Of a DNA stretch of 64,000 nt, positions 38,797-48,100 are shown piece by piece. Source of the stretch: Burkholderiales bacterium Ga0077547 (lineage in GTDB: Bacteria > Pseudomonadota > Gammaproteobacteria > Burkholderiales > Burkholderiaceae_C); contig LNEY01000031.1 in NCBI GenBank assembly GCA_001464195.1, positions 1 to 64,000 of the forward strand, written 5' to 3'. The notes under the pieces are model-generated. The model was given only the letters and a program-made list of their open reading frames with translations. It did not search any database and was not told where the DNA came from. The first letter of the stretch is position 1; each line of letters starts with the position of its first letter. The position numbers and the translations under genes are program-made.

Positions 38797-40116
38797 CTAC
38801 AAGCAGGTGTCGGTATCGCGGCTGGGTGCGGATGCCGGTGGTTCGACCTTGCTCGCTGCCGGGCCGTTGCGCAAGAACAGACGCGAGACGGTGTGTGTCA
38901 ACTCGGCACGATGCTCGCTGTCGCTGGCGTTCAGCTCGACCATCGCCCCGTGCAACATCTTCTGGGTCAGTCCGCGCGACATGGATTCGAGCACCGCGTC
39001 GATGTTCTCTCCCTTGGCGAGCAGCTTGCGCGCACGGGCGATCTCGCTGACGCGCCATTCGTTGGCCTGCGCATTCAGCGCCTGGATCAAGGGCACCGTG
39101 CCGCGTTGACCCAGCCAGTTCACGAAACCCTGCACGCCGGTCTCGATGATGGCTTCGGCCTGTTGCACCGCGGCCTGACGCTTCTCGCCAGCGATCTGTA
39201 CCAGCGAGGACAAGTCGTCAACCGTGTACAGGTACACGTCGGAGAGGCGGCTGACTTCGGGCTCAATGTCGCGAGGCACTGCCAGATCGACCATGAAGAT
39301 CGGCCGGCGCTTGCGCGCTTTCAAGGCACGTTCGACGGCACCGAGGCCGATGATCGGCAAGGTGCTGGCGGTGCACGAAATCACGACATCGAACTCGGCC
39401 AGACGCTGTGGCAGATCAGCGAGGGGCAGCACCTCGGCGTTGAACTTGCTGGCGAGCTTCTCGCCGCGTTCGCGTGTGCGGTTGGCCAGAGCCATGGAAC
39501 GAGGCTTCTTCGCGGCGAAGTGCGTTGCAACCAGCTCGATCATCTCGCCTGCACCAACGAACAGCACCTTCAACTCGCTCAGGTCTTCGAACAATTGCGA
39601 CGCCAGTCGCACCGAAGCGGCGGCCATGCTGATCGAATGCGAACCGATCTCGGTTGAGCTGCGCACTTCCTTGGCGACAGCGAACGAGCGCTGGAACATC
39701 TGATGCAGGGTGGTGCCCAGCGTCCCGGCGGTGTCGGCTTCGCGCACCGCTTGCTTCATCTGGCCGAGGATCTGCGGCTCGCCCAGCACCATCGAATCGA
39801 GCCCACTGGCGACACGGAAGGCGTGGCGCGCCGCCGCTTCGTTTTCCAGCACATAGGCATGCTCGCGCAGAGCCGCACCGGACATGCCGCCCACTTCAGC
39901 CAGCCAGTCGAAAGCCGGCGCTACCAGGCCGGCGTCGGCACCGACATAGAGTTCGGTGCGGTTGCAGGTCGAGACGAGGGCGGCCTCCGGTGCCCGCTGC
40001 AGCCGCTGGCGGAAAGCGCGCAGTGTGGGCGCCAGCTGTTCGGCCGAAAATGCGAAGCGGCCGCGCAGATCGAGCGGCGCGGTGGCATGGTTCAGTCCAA
40101 GAGTGAAGACGCTCAT
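38797..40116 (-). CDS. hemA: Glutamyl-tRNA reductase HemA
   Basis: A 439-residue enzyme that reduces glutamyl-tRNA to glutamate-1-semialdehyde, the committed step of haem synthesis. The catalytic Cys51 lies in [10 protein letters not shown]. The NADPH domain contains [13 protein letters not shown], and a helical dimerisation domain ends the protein. The ATG at 40116 begins the conserved [15 protein letters not shown]. The hemA-prfA-prmC order is widely conserved. Confidence 0.97.
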   Translation of the reverse strand: MSVFTLGLNHATAPLDLRGRFAFSAEQLAPTLRAFRQRLQRAPEAALVSTCNRTELYVGADAGLVAPAFDWLAEVGGMSGAALREHAYVLENEAAARHAFRVASGLDSMVLGEPQILGQMKQAVREADTAGTLGTTLHQMFQRSFAVAKEVRSSTEIGSHSISMAAASVRLASQLFEDLSELKVLFVGAGEMIELVATHFAAKKPRSMALANRTRERGEKLASKFNAEVLPLADLPQRLAEFDVVISCTASTLPIIGLGAVERALKARKRRPIFMVDLAVPRDIEPEVSRLSDVYLYTVDDLSSLVQIAGEKRQAAVQQAEAIIETGVQGFVNWLGQRGTVPLIQALNAQANEWRVSEIARARKLLAKGENIDAVLESMSRGLTQKMLHGAMVELNASDSEHRAELTHTVSRLFLRNGPAASKVEPPASAPSRDTDTCL

Positions 40117-40208
40117 ATCTGTCAGGCAAAATTTACAGCAATTCGCAGCCCGCGCCCAGCCCGAAACACCCGAGGCGCTGCAGGCCCGCGTGATGACCCA
40201 GCCACACC

Positions 40209-40481
40209 ATGAACGTTCTCGACCTTTTTTGGCACATCTGCGATTTTGCTGCACCCGCGGTTTTGCTGGGTGTGATCAGCGCCACAGCCGCCAAATGCTT
40301 GTGGCGTGGGCCGCTGCGCACCGTTCCCTGGATCCATCTCGGGGGCTCGGCAGCGGCGGCCAGCTTGCTGGCGTGCATCGTTGGCCTGGTGCTCACGGGC
40401 CGCGACGGCAAGATGGTCACGTACGCCGCGATGGTGCTGGCCTGCGCTGTCAGCCTGTGGTGGCGCCTGCGCGGGCGCTGA
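40209..40481 (+). CDS. Small inner-membrane protein, unknown
   Basis: A 90-residue protein with about three predicted membrane helices (residues 9-27, 43-63 and 69-84) and a short basic C-terminus (WRLRGR). It is divergent from hemA with a 92-base gap. No enzymatic motif is visible. Similar small membrane proteins are found beside hemA in related genomes (recollection of synteny, not checked). Its codon usage looks like the neighbours, which supports it being real. Confidence 0.7.
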   Translation: MNVLDLFWHICDFAAPAVLLGVISATAAKCLWRGPLRTVPWIHLGGSAAAASLLACIVGLVLTGRDGKMVTYAAMVLACAVSLWWRLRGR

Positions 40482-40498
40482 ACGGCTGAGCCCACGAA

Positions 40499-41839
40499 TC
40501 AGGACACGACAGCTTCGCCGCGCAGCGAATTCGGGTTGGCCTGCGTCACCGTCACGTCGATCAAGGTGCCGATCAGCCGCGGTGCGCCCTTGAAATTCAC
40601 CTTGCGGTTACACACCGTGCGGCCCATCAGTTCATCGGGGTCTTTGCGAGAGGGCCCTTCGACCAGAATGCGCTGACGGCTGCCCACCATCGCTTGGCTG
40701 ATGCGCTGCGCGTTGGCTTCGATCGTTGCCTGCAGGTGCTGCAGCCGCTGCAGCTTGACCGATGGTGGCGTGTCGTCAGGCAGATTTGCCGCCGGCGTTC
40801 CCGGCCTCGGGCTGTAGACAAAGCTGAAACTGGTGTCGAATCCGACGTCATCGATCAACTTCATCATCTTGGCGAAGTCGTCCTCGGTTTCGCCGGGGAA
40901 TCCCACGATGAAGTCGCTCGACAGGCTCAACTGCGGGCGCACCGCGCGCAGCTTGCGCACCGTGCTCTTGTATTCCATGGCGGTGTAGCCGCGCTTCATC
41001 GCCATCAGGATGCGGTCGCTGCCGTGCTGCACTGGCAGGTGCAGGTGATCGACCAGCTGCGGCACCTTGGCGTACACGTCGATCAGGCGCTGGGTGAACT
41101 CGTTCGGGTGGCTGGTGGTGTAGCGGATGCGCTCGATGCCGGGGATCTCGGCGACGTATTCGATCAGCAGCGCGAAATCAGCGACCTCGCTACTCGAGCC
41201 CATTGCCCCACGGTAGGCGTTGACGTTCTGGCCCAGCAGCGTGATTTCCTTGACACCCTGATCCACCAGGCCCGCCACTTCCACAAGTACATCGTCGAAT
41301 GGCCGCGACACCTCCTCGCCCCGGGTGTACGGCACCACACAGTAGCTGCAGTACTTCGAGCAGCCCTCCATGATCGACACGAACGCGCTGCCACCTTCGA
41401 CGCGCGCTGGCGGCAGGTGGTCGAACTTCTCGATTTCGGGAAAGCTGATGTCGACCTGCGCACGCTGCTGGTCAGCGCGTCGGTTGAGCAACTCGGGCAG
41501 ACGATGCAGCGTCTGCGGTCCGAACACCACATCCACATAAGGTGCGCGTTCGATGATCGCAGCGCCTTCCTGGCTGGCCACGCAACCACCGACACCGATC
41601 AGCACGCCCTTGGCTTTCAGGTGCTTGACGCGTCCGAGATCACTGAACACCTTTTCCTGGGCCCTCTCCCGCACCGAGCAGGTGTTGAACAGGATCAGGT
41701 CGGCCTGCTCGACATCTGCGGTGGGCTCATAGCCCTGCGTGTCGCGAAGCACGTCGACCATCTTGTCCGAGTCGTACTCGTTCATCTGGCAACCGAAGGT
41801 CTTGACGAAGACCTTCTTGGCGGCAGTGGGCGCACTCAT
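40499..41839 (-). CDS. miaB: tRNA-2-methylthio-N6-dimethylallyladenosine synthase MiaB
   Basis: A 446-residue radical-SAM methylthiotransferase that completes the ms2i6A37 modification of tRNAs reading UNN codons. Cys17, Cys54 and Cys86 bind the auxiliary iron-sulfur cluster, and Cys160, Cys164 and Cys167 (CSKYCSYC) bind the radical-SAM cluster. A C-terminal TRAM domain follows. The ATG at 41839 overlaps the stop of the upstream small gene by four bases. Confidence 0.97.
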   Translation of the reverse strand: MSAPTAAKKVFVKTFGCQMNEYDSDKMVDVLRDTQGYEPTADVEQADLILFNTCSVRERAQEKVFSDLGRVKHLKAKGVLIGVGGCVASQEGAAIIERAPYVDVVFGPQTLHRLPELLNRRADQQRAQVDISFPEIEKFDHLPPARVEGGSAFVSIMEGCSKYCSYCVVPYTRGEEVSRPFDDVLVEVAGLVDQGVKEITLLGQNVNAYRGAMGSSSEVADFALLIEYVAEIPGIERIRYTTSHPNEFTQRLIDVYAKVPQLVDHLHLPVQHGSDRILMAMKRGYTAMEYKSTVRKLRAVRPQLSLSSDFIVGFPGETEDDFAKMMKLIDDVGFDTSFSFVYSPRPGTPAANLPDDTPPSVKLQRLQHLQATIEANAQRISQAMVGSRQRILVEGPSRKDPDELMGRTVCNRKVNFKGAPRLIGTLIDVTVTQANPNSLRGEAVVS

Positions 41840-42225
41840 GGCTTGGTCCAGGTCTGGGTGGCGGGGTTGAAGCTCCAGGCCTGACGCTCTTCGACGGTCT
41901 TGGGCCACGGCTTGGTCTTGCGCTCGGCTTCCCGCAGGATCCAGAGCTCCTTGATCATCCCGGTCGTGTCTTCGATCGTGTAGTGCACGGTGTGGCTGCT
42001 GCCTGTCAGCGTGGTGGGCAGCACCAGCAGGTTGTCGGTGCCGCGCAGGCGAGCGCCGGGCGCCAACAAGGCTGGGGCCCCGTTGAGCTCCACCGCAGGC
42101 GGCCCGCTGAAGCTCACCACGCCGCGCAAGGCCGTCAGCGGAAACTCGCGCGCCAGTTCCTGTGCACCAGCCGTTGCAGCGGTGACAAGCATCAGGGCAG
42201 AGAGCAAAGTGCGACGAAGGTCCAT
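41836..42225 (-). CDS. Small exported protein of unknown function
   Basis: A 129-residue protein with a clear signal peptide ([22 protein letters not shown], about 22 residues). The mature part has conserved-looking [21 protein letters not shown] and ends in a Trp-rich segment ([16 protein letters not shown]). It is probably periplasmic. It is translationally coupled to miaB through an ATGA overlap. GGGAG precedes the ATG at 42225. No function is recognised. Confidence 0.75.
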   Translation of the reverse strand: MDLRRTLLSALMLVTAATAGAQELAREFPLTALRGVVSFSGPPAVELNGAPALLAPGARLRGTDNLLVLPTTLTGSSHTVHYTIEDTTGMIKELWILREAERKTKPWPKTVEERQAWSFNPATQTWTKP

Positions 42226-42295
42226 GGCAACTCCCATTCGAAGTGTGTGACCTCGGCGCCGCCAGCCAGCCTGGGTTCGCCGCTGCGCCGCACAG

Positions 42296-42331
42296 ACAAA
42301 AACGGCTCCGAGTCGGGAAGACGCGGAGCCG
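42296..42331 (-). terminator. Rho-independent terminator of tRNA-Met
   Basis: An 8-bp stem (42303-42310 with 42324-42331) has a 13-nt loop and, on the minus strand, TTTTTGT after it. It lies 11 bases downstream of the tRNA 3' end. Confidence 0.82.
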
Positions 42332-42341
42332 GTCGGGAATC

Positions 42342-42418
<77 letters not shown>

Positions 42419-42429
42419 TCAAGCCCACA

Positions 42430-42435
42430 ATTATA
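42430..42435 (-). promoter_or_regulatory. Likely -10 box of the tRNA-Met promoter
   Basis: TATAAT on the minus strand lies 11 bases upstream of the tRNA 5' end, an expected spacing. The -35 region is weak (TGTGAC-like at 14-15 bases), so only the -10 is marked. Confidence 0.55.
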
Positions 42436-42536
42436 GCTGGCTGCGAGCGGTCACAGAGAGGGCCTGGCTGAGCTGGTGGGTGACTCTGATTCGGTTCATA
42501 TCTGCGCTTCACTCCCGCTCGCACGACGCTTCACGC

Positions 42537-43583
42537 ATGTTCAGCTTTTTCAAGAAGAAGACGCCGTTGGTGGCGCCCACGGTGGTGGCGCCGGCCGCCA
42601 CAGCGGATCTCGCAACCGATGCGGTGATCGCCGCGGCTGCGCCCGCCGCGGTGCCTCCCGTGGTACGCAAGAGCTGGCTGGACAAGCTGCGTGCCGGGCT
42701 GCGCAAGACAGGCTCCGACATCGCGCAGGTGTTCACAGGAACACAGATCGACGACGCGCTGTACGAAGACCTGGAGTCTGCGCTGTTGATGGCCGACGCA
42801 GGCGTCAAGGCGACCGAGTACCTGCTGGCCGACCTGAAGCGGCGCGTCAAAGACGGCCGTGTCACCGAGCCCGCTGCTGTGAAGGCGTTGCTGGCCGATG
42901 CGATCACCGACTTGCTGCAACCCTTGCAGCGCCCGCTCACCGTGGGCGAGCACACCCCCACGGTGATCATGGTGGTCGGCGTCAACGGTGCGGGCAAGAC
43001 CACCAGCATCGGCAAGCTGACCCGGCACCTCGCCGAGAGCGGACAGAAGGTGTTGCTGGCCGCGGCCGACACCTTCCGCGCGGCTGCCAAGGAACAGCTC
43101 GCGGTCTGGGCAGGCCGCAATGGTGTCGAGATCGTCAGCCAGGACGGCGGCGACCCCTCGTCGGTGACTTTCGACGCGGTGACTGCCGGCAAGGCGCGCG
43201 GCTGCGACGTGGTGATCGCCGATACCGCGGGCCGGCTGCCGACACAGCTGCACCTGATGGAAGAGCTGCGCAAGGTCAAGCGCGTGATCGGCAAGGCTCT
43301 GGCGGGGGCGCCTCACGAGGTGCTGCTGGTGGTCGATGGCAACACCGGGCAGAACGCGCTGGCCCAGGTCAAGGCATTCGACGACACCCTGCAATTGACA
43401 GGATTGATCGTCACCAAACTCGACGGCACGGCCAAGGGCGGCGTGCTCGCAGCCATTGCGCTGTGGGCGCGTGAGCGGGGTGCCAACGGACCCCTGCCGG
43501 TCTACTTCATTGGCGTTGGCGAGAAGCTTGAAGACCTGGAGACCTTCGACGCGCGCGAGTTCGCAACGGCCTTGCTCGGGTGA
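42537..43583 (+). CDS. ftsY: Signal recognition particle receptor FtsY
   Basis: A 348-residue SRP-receptor GTPase. The N-terminal region is short and Ala/Pro-rich after MFSFFKKK, followed by the helical N domain. The G domain has VVGVNGAGKTT, the DTAGRLPTQ box and TKLDGTAKGG. It brings ribosome-nascent chains to the membrane together with Ffh, which is encoded immediately beyond on the other strand. The ATG at 42537 matches the usual MFSFFKKK start. Confidence 0.97.
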   Translation: MFSFFKKKTPLVAPTVVAPAATADLATDAVIAAAAPAAVPPVVRKSWLDKLRAGLRKTGSDIAQVFTGTQIDDALYEDLESALLMADAGVKATEYLLADLKRRVKDGRVTEPAAVKALLADAITDLLQPLQRPLTVGEHTPTVIMVVGVNGAGKTTSIGKLTRHLAESGQKVLLAAADTFRAAAKEQLAVWAGRNGVEIVSQDGGDPSSVTFDAVTAGKARGCDVVIADTAGRLPTQLHLMEELRKVKRVIGKALAGAPHEVLLVVDGNTGQNALAQVKAFDDTLQLTGLIVTKLDGTAKGGVLAAIALWARERGANGPLPVYFIGVGEKLEDLETFDAREFATALLG

Positions 43584-43601
43584 GGGCGGCGCGTCGCGCG
43601 C

Positions 43602-44963
43602 TCAGCGCAGGCCGCCCATGCCTTTCATGCCGCCCAGGCGCTTCATCATCTTCATCATCCCGCCGCCTTTCATCTTCTTCATCATGTCGCGCATCTGCTC
43701 GAACTGGTTGAGCATGCGGTTGACCTCCTGCACCTGAACGCCGGCGCCGGCCGCGACGCGGCGCTTGCGGGTCGCTTTCAGCAGTTCGGGCTTGCGGCGC
43801 TCCAGGGGCGTCATCGAGCAGATGATGCCTTCCATGCGGCGCACATCGCGTTCGGCCTTGTCCATGTCAACGTTGCCGGCCTTGGCGGTCATCTGCGACG
43901 GCAACTTGTCCATCAGCCCGGCCAAGCCGCCCATCTTCTTCATCTGCGAGATCTGCTCCAGGAAGTCGTTCAGATCGAACGCATCACCTGACTTGACCTT
44001 GTCGGCCAGCTTCTGCGCCGCGGCGATGTCGACACCCTGAGTGACCTGCTCCACCAGCGCCACGATGTCGCCCATGCCGAGGATGCGCCCGGCGTGCCGC
44101 TCGGCGTCGAAGACCTCGAGCCCATCGATCTTCTCGCTGACACCGGCGAACTTGATCGGTGCGCCAGTGATCTGTCGCACCGACAGCGCCGCGCCGCCGC
44201 GCGAATCGCCGTCCATCTTGGTCAGCACGATGCCGGTCAGCGGCAGCGCCTCCTTGAACGCTTTCGCGGTGTTGATCGCGTCTTGCCCCTGCATCGCATC
44301 GACGACAAACAGTGTCTCGATCGGCTTCAGTGCGGCATGCAAGGCGCTGATCTCGGCCATCAGCGCTTCGTCGATGGCGAGCCGGCCCGCGGTGTCGACC
44401 AGCAGCACGTCGAAGTAGTGCTTGCGCGCGTAGTCCAGCGCGGCGTTCGCGATGTCGATCGGCTTGTCGGTGGCGGTGGAGGGGAACCACTCGGCGCCAG
44501 CCTGCTTCGTCACGGTCTTCAACTGTTCGATCGCGGCGGGCCGGTAGACGTCGGCCGATACGGTCAGCACCTTCTTCTTGCGCTTCTCGATCAGGTGCTT
44601 GGCGAGCTTGGCGGTGGTGGTCGTCTTGCCCGCGCCTTGCAGGCCGGCCATCAGGATCACCGCGGGTGGCTGCACCGTGAGATTGATGTCGGAGACACCT
44701 TCTCCCATCGTCGAGGCCAGCTCGCGGTTGACGATGCCAACCAGCGCCTGACCCGGGTTGAGCGAGCCGACCACCTCGGTGCCGAGCGCCTTGTCCTTGA
44801 CCCGTGCGATGAAGTCGCGCACCACCGGCAGCGCCACGTCGGCTTCAAGCAGCGCCATGCGAACTTCGCGCAGCATCTCCTGCACGTTTGATTCGGTGAT
44901 GCGGGCCTGGCCGCGCATCGTCTTGACGGCGCGACTCAGGCGATCGGTGAGGGTGGAAGCCAT
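43602..44963 (-). CDS. ffh: Signal recognition particle protein Ffh
   Basis: A 453-residue SRP54 GTPase. The N and G domains contain GLQGAGKTTT, VDTAGRLAIDE and TKMDGDSRGG. The Met-rich M domain (about residues 300-453) binds signal peptides and 4.5S RNA and ends in a Gly/Met-rich tail (GGGMMKMMKRLGG). The gene is convergent with ftsY, its receptor, with only 18 bases between the stop codons. Confidence 0.98.
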   Translation of the reverse strand: MASTLTDRLSRAVKTMRGQARITESNVQEMLREVRMALLEADVALPVVRDFIARVKDKALGTEVVGSLNPGQALVGIVNRELASTMGEGVSDINLTVQPPAVILMAGLQGAGKTTTTAKLAKHLIEKRKKKVLTVSADVYRPAAIEQLKTVTKQAGAEWFPSTATDKPIDIANAALDYARKHYFDVLLVDTAGRLAIDEALMAEISALHAALKPIETLFVVDAMQGQDAINTAKAFKEALPLTGIVLTKMDGDSRGGAALSVRQITGAPIKFAGVSEKIDGLEVFDAERHAGRILGMGDIVALVEQVTQGVDIAAAQKLADKVKSGDAFDLNDFLEQISQMKKMGGLAGLMDKLPSQMTAKAGNVDMDKAERDVRRMEGIICSMTPLERRKPELLKATRKRRVAAGAGVQVQEVNRMLNQFEQMRDMMKKMKGGGMMKMMKRLGGMKGMGGLR

Positions 44964-45039
44964 GGTCGAGGAGGCGCTGCCCTGGGGGCCTTGCGCGAAA
45001 GTACACTTTGAAGATGAGTCTATCTTCGAAGGCCTTGCA
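44964..45039. promoter_or_regulatory. Divergent ffh/ccsA-like promoter region with inverted repeat
   Basis: TTTGAAGAT-GAGTCT-ATCTTCGAA at 45007-45030 is a 9-bp inverted repeat with one mismatch in a 76-base divergent gap. It could be an operator or simply overlapping promoter sequence; no regulator is identified. Confidence 0.4.
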
Positions 45040-45894
45040 ATGATCCCGGCGTCGTTTCCCGCGCTGCTGGCCTTGGTCAGCCTGGTGGCATTGCTGGCCT
45101 ACGGCCGTGCGGCCACGGTGCCGGAGAGTGCGCCCGGTGGGTTGCGCATGTATTTGCTGACCGGCTGGCTGCTGCATGCCGTGGCCATCGTGATCGACAC
45201 CTCGGGTTTTGGCACCGGCATCGAGGGCGCGCGATTCGGCTTTGCTCCTGCCTTGTCGGTGACGTTGTGGCTCGTGATCACGGTCTACGTGATCGAGAGT
45301 CGTTTCCTGCCCATTCGCGGTGTGCGGCGAACCCTGGCTTTGCTGGGCGCTTTCGCGGTGGTGCTGGCACTGAGCTTTCCAGGCCAGCTGCGGCCTCAGG
45401 CCGGATCACCCTGGGCGCCAATCCACTGGGTGCTCGGCATTGCTTCCTACGGCCTCTTCGGCGCTGCGGTGTTGCACGCCGCGATGATGAGCCGTGCCGA
45501 TCGGCAGATGCGGCAGAACTTGCAGCCCGGCCGGTTGGCCACCGCCGGTGCGCCGGATGCCTTGCCCAACGGCGGGCCCCCGATGGGTCTGCCGCTCATG
45601 CGCCTGGAGCGGCTGACCTTCCGTTTCGTTTCGTCCGGGTTCGTGGTTTTGTCGCTCGCCATTTTTCTTGGCTGGCTTTTTGCCAATCCGTGGCGCTGGG
45701 ATCACAAGGTGGTGTTCTCCGTGCTGGGCTGGTTGGTCTATGCCGGGTTGCTGGCGGGCCGTCGGCGCTTCGGCTGGCGCGGGCCCCAGGCCACTCGCTG
45801 GGTCTACGTCGGGGCGGCGCTGCTGCTGTTGGCTTATGTCGGCTCGCACTTCGTCGCCGAAGTCTTGTTGCATCGGCCCCCCGAAGTGCCATGA
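45040..45894 (+). CDS. CcsA/YpjD-like cytochrome c assembly membrane protein
   Basis: A 284-residue protein with about eight membrane helices of the CcsA/CcmC haem-handling superfamily (YpjD type). The family features APIHWVLGIASYGLF and NPWRWDHKVVFSVLGWLVY contain the histidines and tryptophans usually associated with haem. It is commonly found beside ffh in proteobacteria and its exact role is not known. The ATG at 45040 is the first that gives a sensible membrane topology; the open frame further upstream lies antisense to ffh. Confidence 0.88.
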   Translation: MIPASFPALLALVSLVALLAYGRAATVPESAPGGLRMYLLTGWLLHAVAIVIDTSGFGTGIEGARFGFAPALSVTLWLVITVYVIESRFLPIRGVRRTLALLGAFAVVLALSFPGQLRPQAGSPWAPIHWVLGIASYGLFGAAVLHAAMMSRADRQMRQNLQPGRLATAGAPDALPNGGPPMGLPLMRLERLTFRFVSSGFVVLSLAIFLGWLFANPWRWDHKVVFSVLGWLVYAGLLAGRRRFGWRGPQATRWVYVGAALLLLAYVGSHFVAEVLLHRPPEVP

Positions 45895-45910
45895 CCGAGA
45901 TGGCTCCCCG

Positions 45911-46168
45911 ATGAAGTTCTTTCTTCTGCTGGCGCTGCTTTTCGTGGTGGTGTGGTTGTACCGTGGCATCCGGCGGCGTGACTTGCCCGGCGCGCCACCG
46001 AAGCCGCCCGGCACCCCGACAGCTGACGCGCAGGCGGACCAGGAAAACGTGGTGGCTTGCGTCCACTGCGGTCTGCATCTGCCACAAAGCGATGCGGTGG
46101 CGGGTGACGCAGGCTGGTTCTGCGGCGACACCCATCGCATTGCTCACGACAGCACCCGGCCGCACTGA
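45911..46168 (+). CDS. PP0621 family protein
   Basis: An 85-residue protein with one N-terminal membrane helix (residues 2-17), a proline-rich linker, and a small treble-clef-like block (ACVHCGLHLPQSDAV...WFCGDTHR) that probably binds a metal. PP0621-type proteins are regularly encoded just before pilS, as here (11 bases to the next gene). The function is unknown; a link to pilus regulation is only positional. Confidence 0.82.
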   Translation: MKFFLLLALLFVVVWLYRGIRRRDLPGAPPKPPGTPTADAQADQENVVACVHCGLHLPQSDAVAGDAGWFCGDTHRIAHDSTRPH

Positions 46169-46179
46169 CTCTCGTTGCG

Positions 46180-48072
46180 ATGGTCGACGCAGCCCGGCCA
46201 ACTCTTGAACGTCGCAAGACCGACCGCCGCCGGCGTGCCCGCGGAACACGCGCGGACGAATCATGGTTCGGAGCGTTCTCGGCAGACCCCGACTCGCTGA
46301 CCGCTGGCGACGGGCCCCGCGATGATGTCGGCCGTCATGCCGAGGCAGACGACGCACTGGAAGCGCGTTTGCTGTCTCCGTCCGCTCTGTCGGGCGGCGC
46401 AAGCGATGTTTCTGCCTTTCACCGCATCTACCGCGCCTTCCTGAGCGCCCGCGCTGCCCTGGGCGTGGCGCTGGTCGCCACGCTGGCGGCGGCAGGTCTG
46501 TTTGGTGCGCGTCCCAGTCTGGCCGTGGCGTCGATCGGGGTTTCTTACGCGGCCCTCGCGATCGGCCTGTGGTTGTGGCCAGGCAGCAGCGTGGCTGATG
46601 AACACGCGGAGTCACCGCGACTCGGGCGCGTGACCTGGCTGGCCTGCATCGGTGTGGACATCTTCTGCTTCGGCGCCTTGCATCTGCTGACCCCATCCAG
46701 CGCCCTGAACTTCGCAGCGTTGCTCGTGCTGCCGGTGCTGATGGCTGGGGTGTTGACACGGCGTGTGCAAGCGCTCGCCACCGCTGCCGGCGTGGCCTTG
46801 CTGTTGCTGGGCAATGCGTGGTTCGCCGTGCTGGCGGGCGGCGAGGCGGCCACCCTGATGACGCAGGCAGGCCTGGCGGGCAGTGGTTTGTTCGTCATCA
46901 CCGTGCTGGCCGGTGAGTTGGCCAGCCGACTCGCCCGCGAGGAACTGACCGCCCGCGACAGCATGGAGCTGGCGCGGCAGCAGGTGCAGCTGAACCGGTT
47001 GGTCATCGAGGAGATGCAGGACGGCGTGCTCGTGGTCGATCGCAGTGGACGGGTGCGCGCAGCCAACCCGGCGGCGCGGCGCTTGCTGGTGCGTCGCGGG
47101 CTGGGACGACCTGCGCAGTTTCAACTGCGTGGCGTGCCGGCATGGGAGCAGTTGGTCAAGACCGTCGAGCGTGGTTTCCACGAGGCCATCTGGCCGGAAG
47201 CGGGGCGCGATGTGGTGCTTCAATTCGAGCAGGGCACCACCCGCACGCTGCGCGTTCGCATTCGCTTCACGCGTGGCGCCGACGAGCCCTCGGCCGAAGA
47301 GCTGTGCGTGCTGCTGCTGGAAGACGTTCGCAGCATGCAGGCCCGCATGCGCCAGGAAAAACTCGCCGCCATGGGTCGTGTGTCCGCGGGGATCGCGCAC
47401 GAGATCCGCAACCCGCTGGCGGCGATCGCCCAGGCCAACGGCCTGCTGGCCGAAGATGCCGCCACGCCCAGCCAGCAGCAACTCACACGGATGGTCGCCG
47501 ACAACGTCAAGCGATTGACGCGCATCGTCGACGACGTGATGGAGGTCGCCCCCGGCACGGTGATCGACGCCGGTGTCATCGACGCCACGGCCGAAGTCGG
47601 CGCGATCTGCAGCGACTGGGCACGCGCAGCGGGACTGGAGTTGGGTGACAGCAGTCAGTTCAAAGTCGAGCTGCCCGAGGAGCCGCTGGGTGTCACCTTC
47701 GATGTCGAGCATCTGCGACGGGTGATGATCAATCTGCTCGACAACGCCCGGCGCCATGCCACCGGCACCCCGGGTTCGGTGCGGGTGCGGCTGATCGCGC
47801 TGGACGAAGCCACGGCGCAGCTCAGCATCAGCAGCAATGGCCCGACCATCCCTGACGATGTCGAGCGCTACTTGTTCGAGCCGTTCTTCTCGACGCGCAG
47901 CCGGGGCACGGGCTTGGGCCTGTATATTTGCCGCCAATTGTGCGAGCAGTATGGCGCCAGCATCGACTACCGACTGCGGCCCGTGACCGAAGCGAACCGA
48001 AACGATTTCGTCGTCAGCATGCGACGCAGCACCGGGGTCAACGCAGAGGCTGGTCTGCAGTTCCCGAGGTGA
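46180..48072 (+). CDS. pilS: Sensor histidine kinase PilS
   Basis: A 630-residue membrane histidine kinase. A basic N-terminus (RRKTDRRRRARG) precedes six hydrophobic helices at about residues 85-250. A PAS-like domain, the phospho-acceptor His407 in AHEIRNPL and a C-terminal ATPase domain (FSTRSRGTGLGLYICRQL) follow. In Pseudomonas PilS senses pilin in the membrane and signals to PilR to control pilA. pilR follows after 28 bases. Confidence 0.93.
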   Translation: MVDAARPTLERRKTDRRRRARGTRADESWFGAFSADPDSLTAGDGPRDDVGRHAEADDALEARLLSPSALSGGASDVSAFHRIYRAFLSARAALGVALVATLAAAGLFGARPSLAVASIGVSYAALAIGLWLWPGSSVADEHAESPRLGRVTWLACIGVDIFCFGALHLLTPSSALNFAALLVLPVLMAGVLTRRVQALATAAGVALLLLGNAWFAVLAGGEAATLMTQAGLAGSGLFVITVLAGELASRLAREELTARDSMELARQQVQLNRLVIEEMQDGVLVVDRSGRVRAANPAARRLLVRRGLGRPAQFQLRGVPAWEQLVKTVERGFHEAIWPEAGRDVVLQFEQGTTRTLRVRIRFTRGADEPSAEELCVLLLEDVRSMQARMRQEKLAAMGRVSAGIAHEIRNPLAAIAQANGLLAEDAATPSQQQLTRMVADNVKRLTRIVDDVMEVAPGTVIDAGVIDATAEVGAICSDWARAAGLELGDSSQFKVELPEEPLGVTFDVEHLRRVMINLLDNARRHATGTPGSVRVRLIALDEATAQLSISSNGPTIPDDVERYLFEPFFSTRSRGTGLGLYICRQLCEQYGASIDYRLRPVTEANRNDFVVSMRRSTGVNAEAGLQFPR

Positions 48073-48100
48073 TGTGACCCAGCCCTGACACCGTCCCGCC

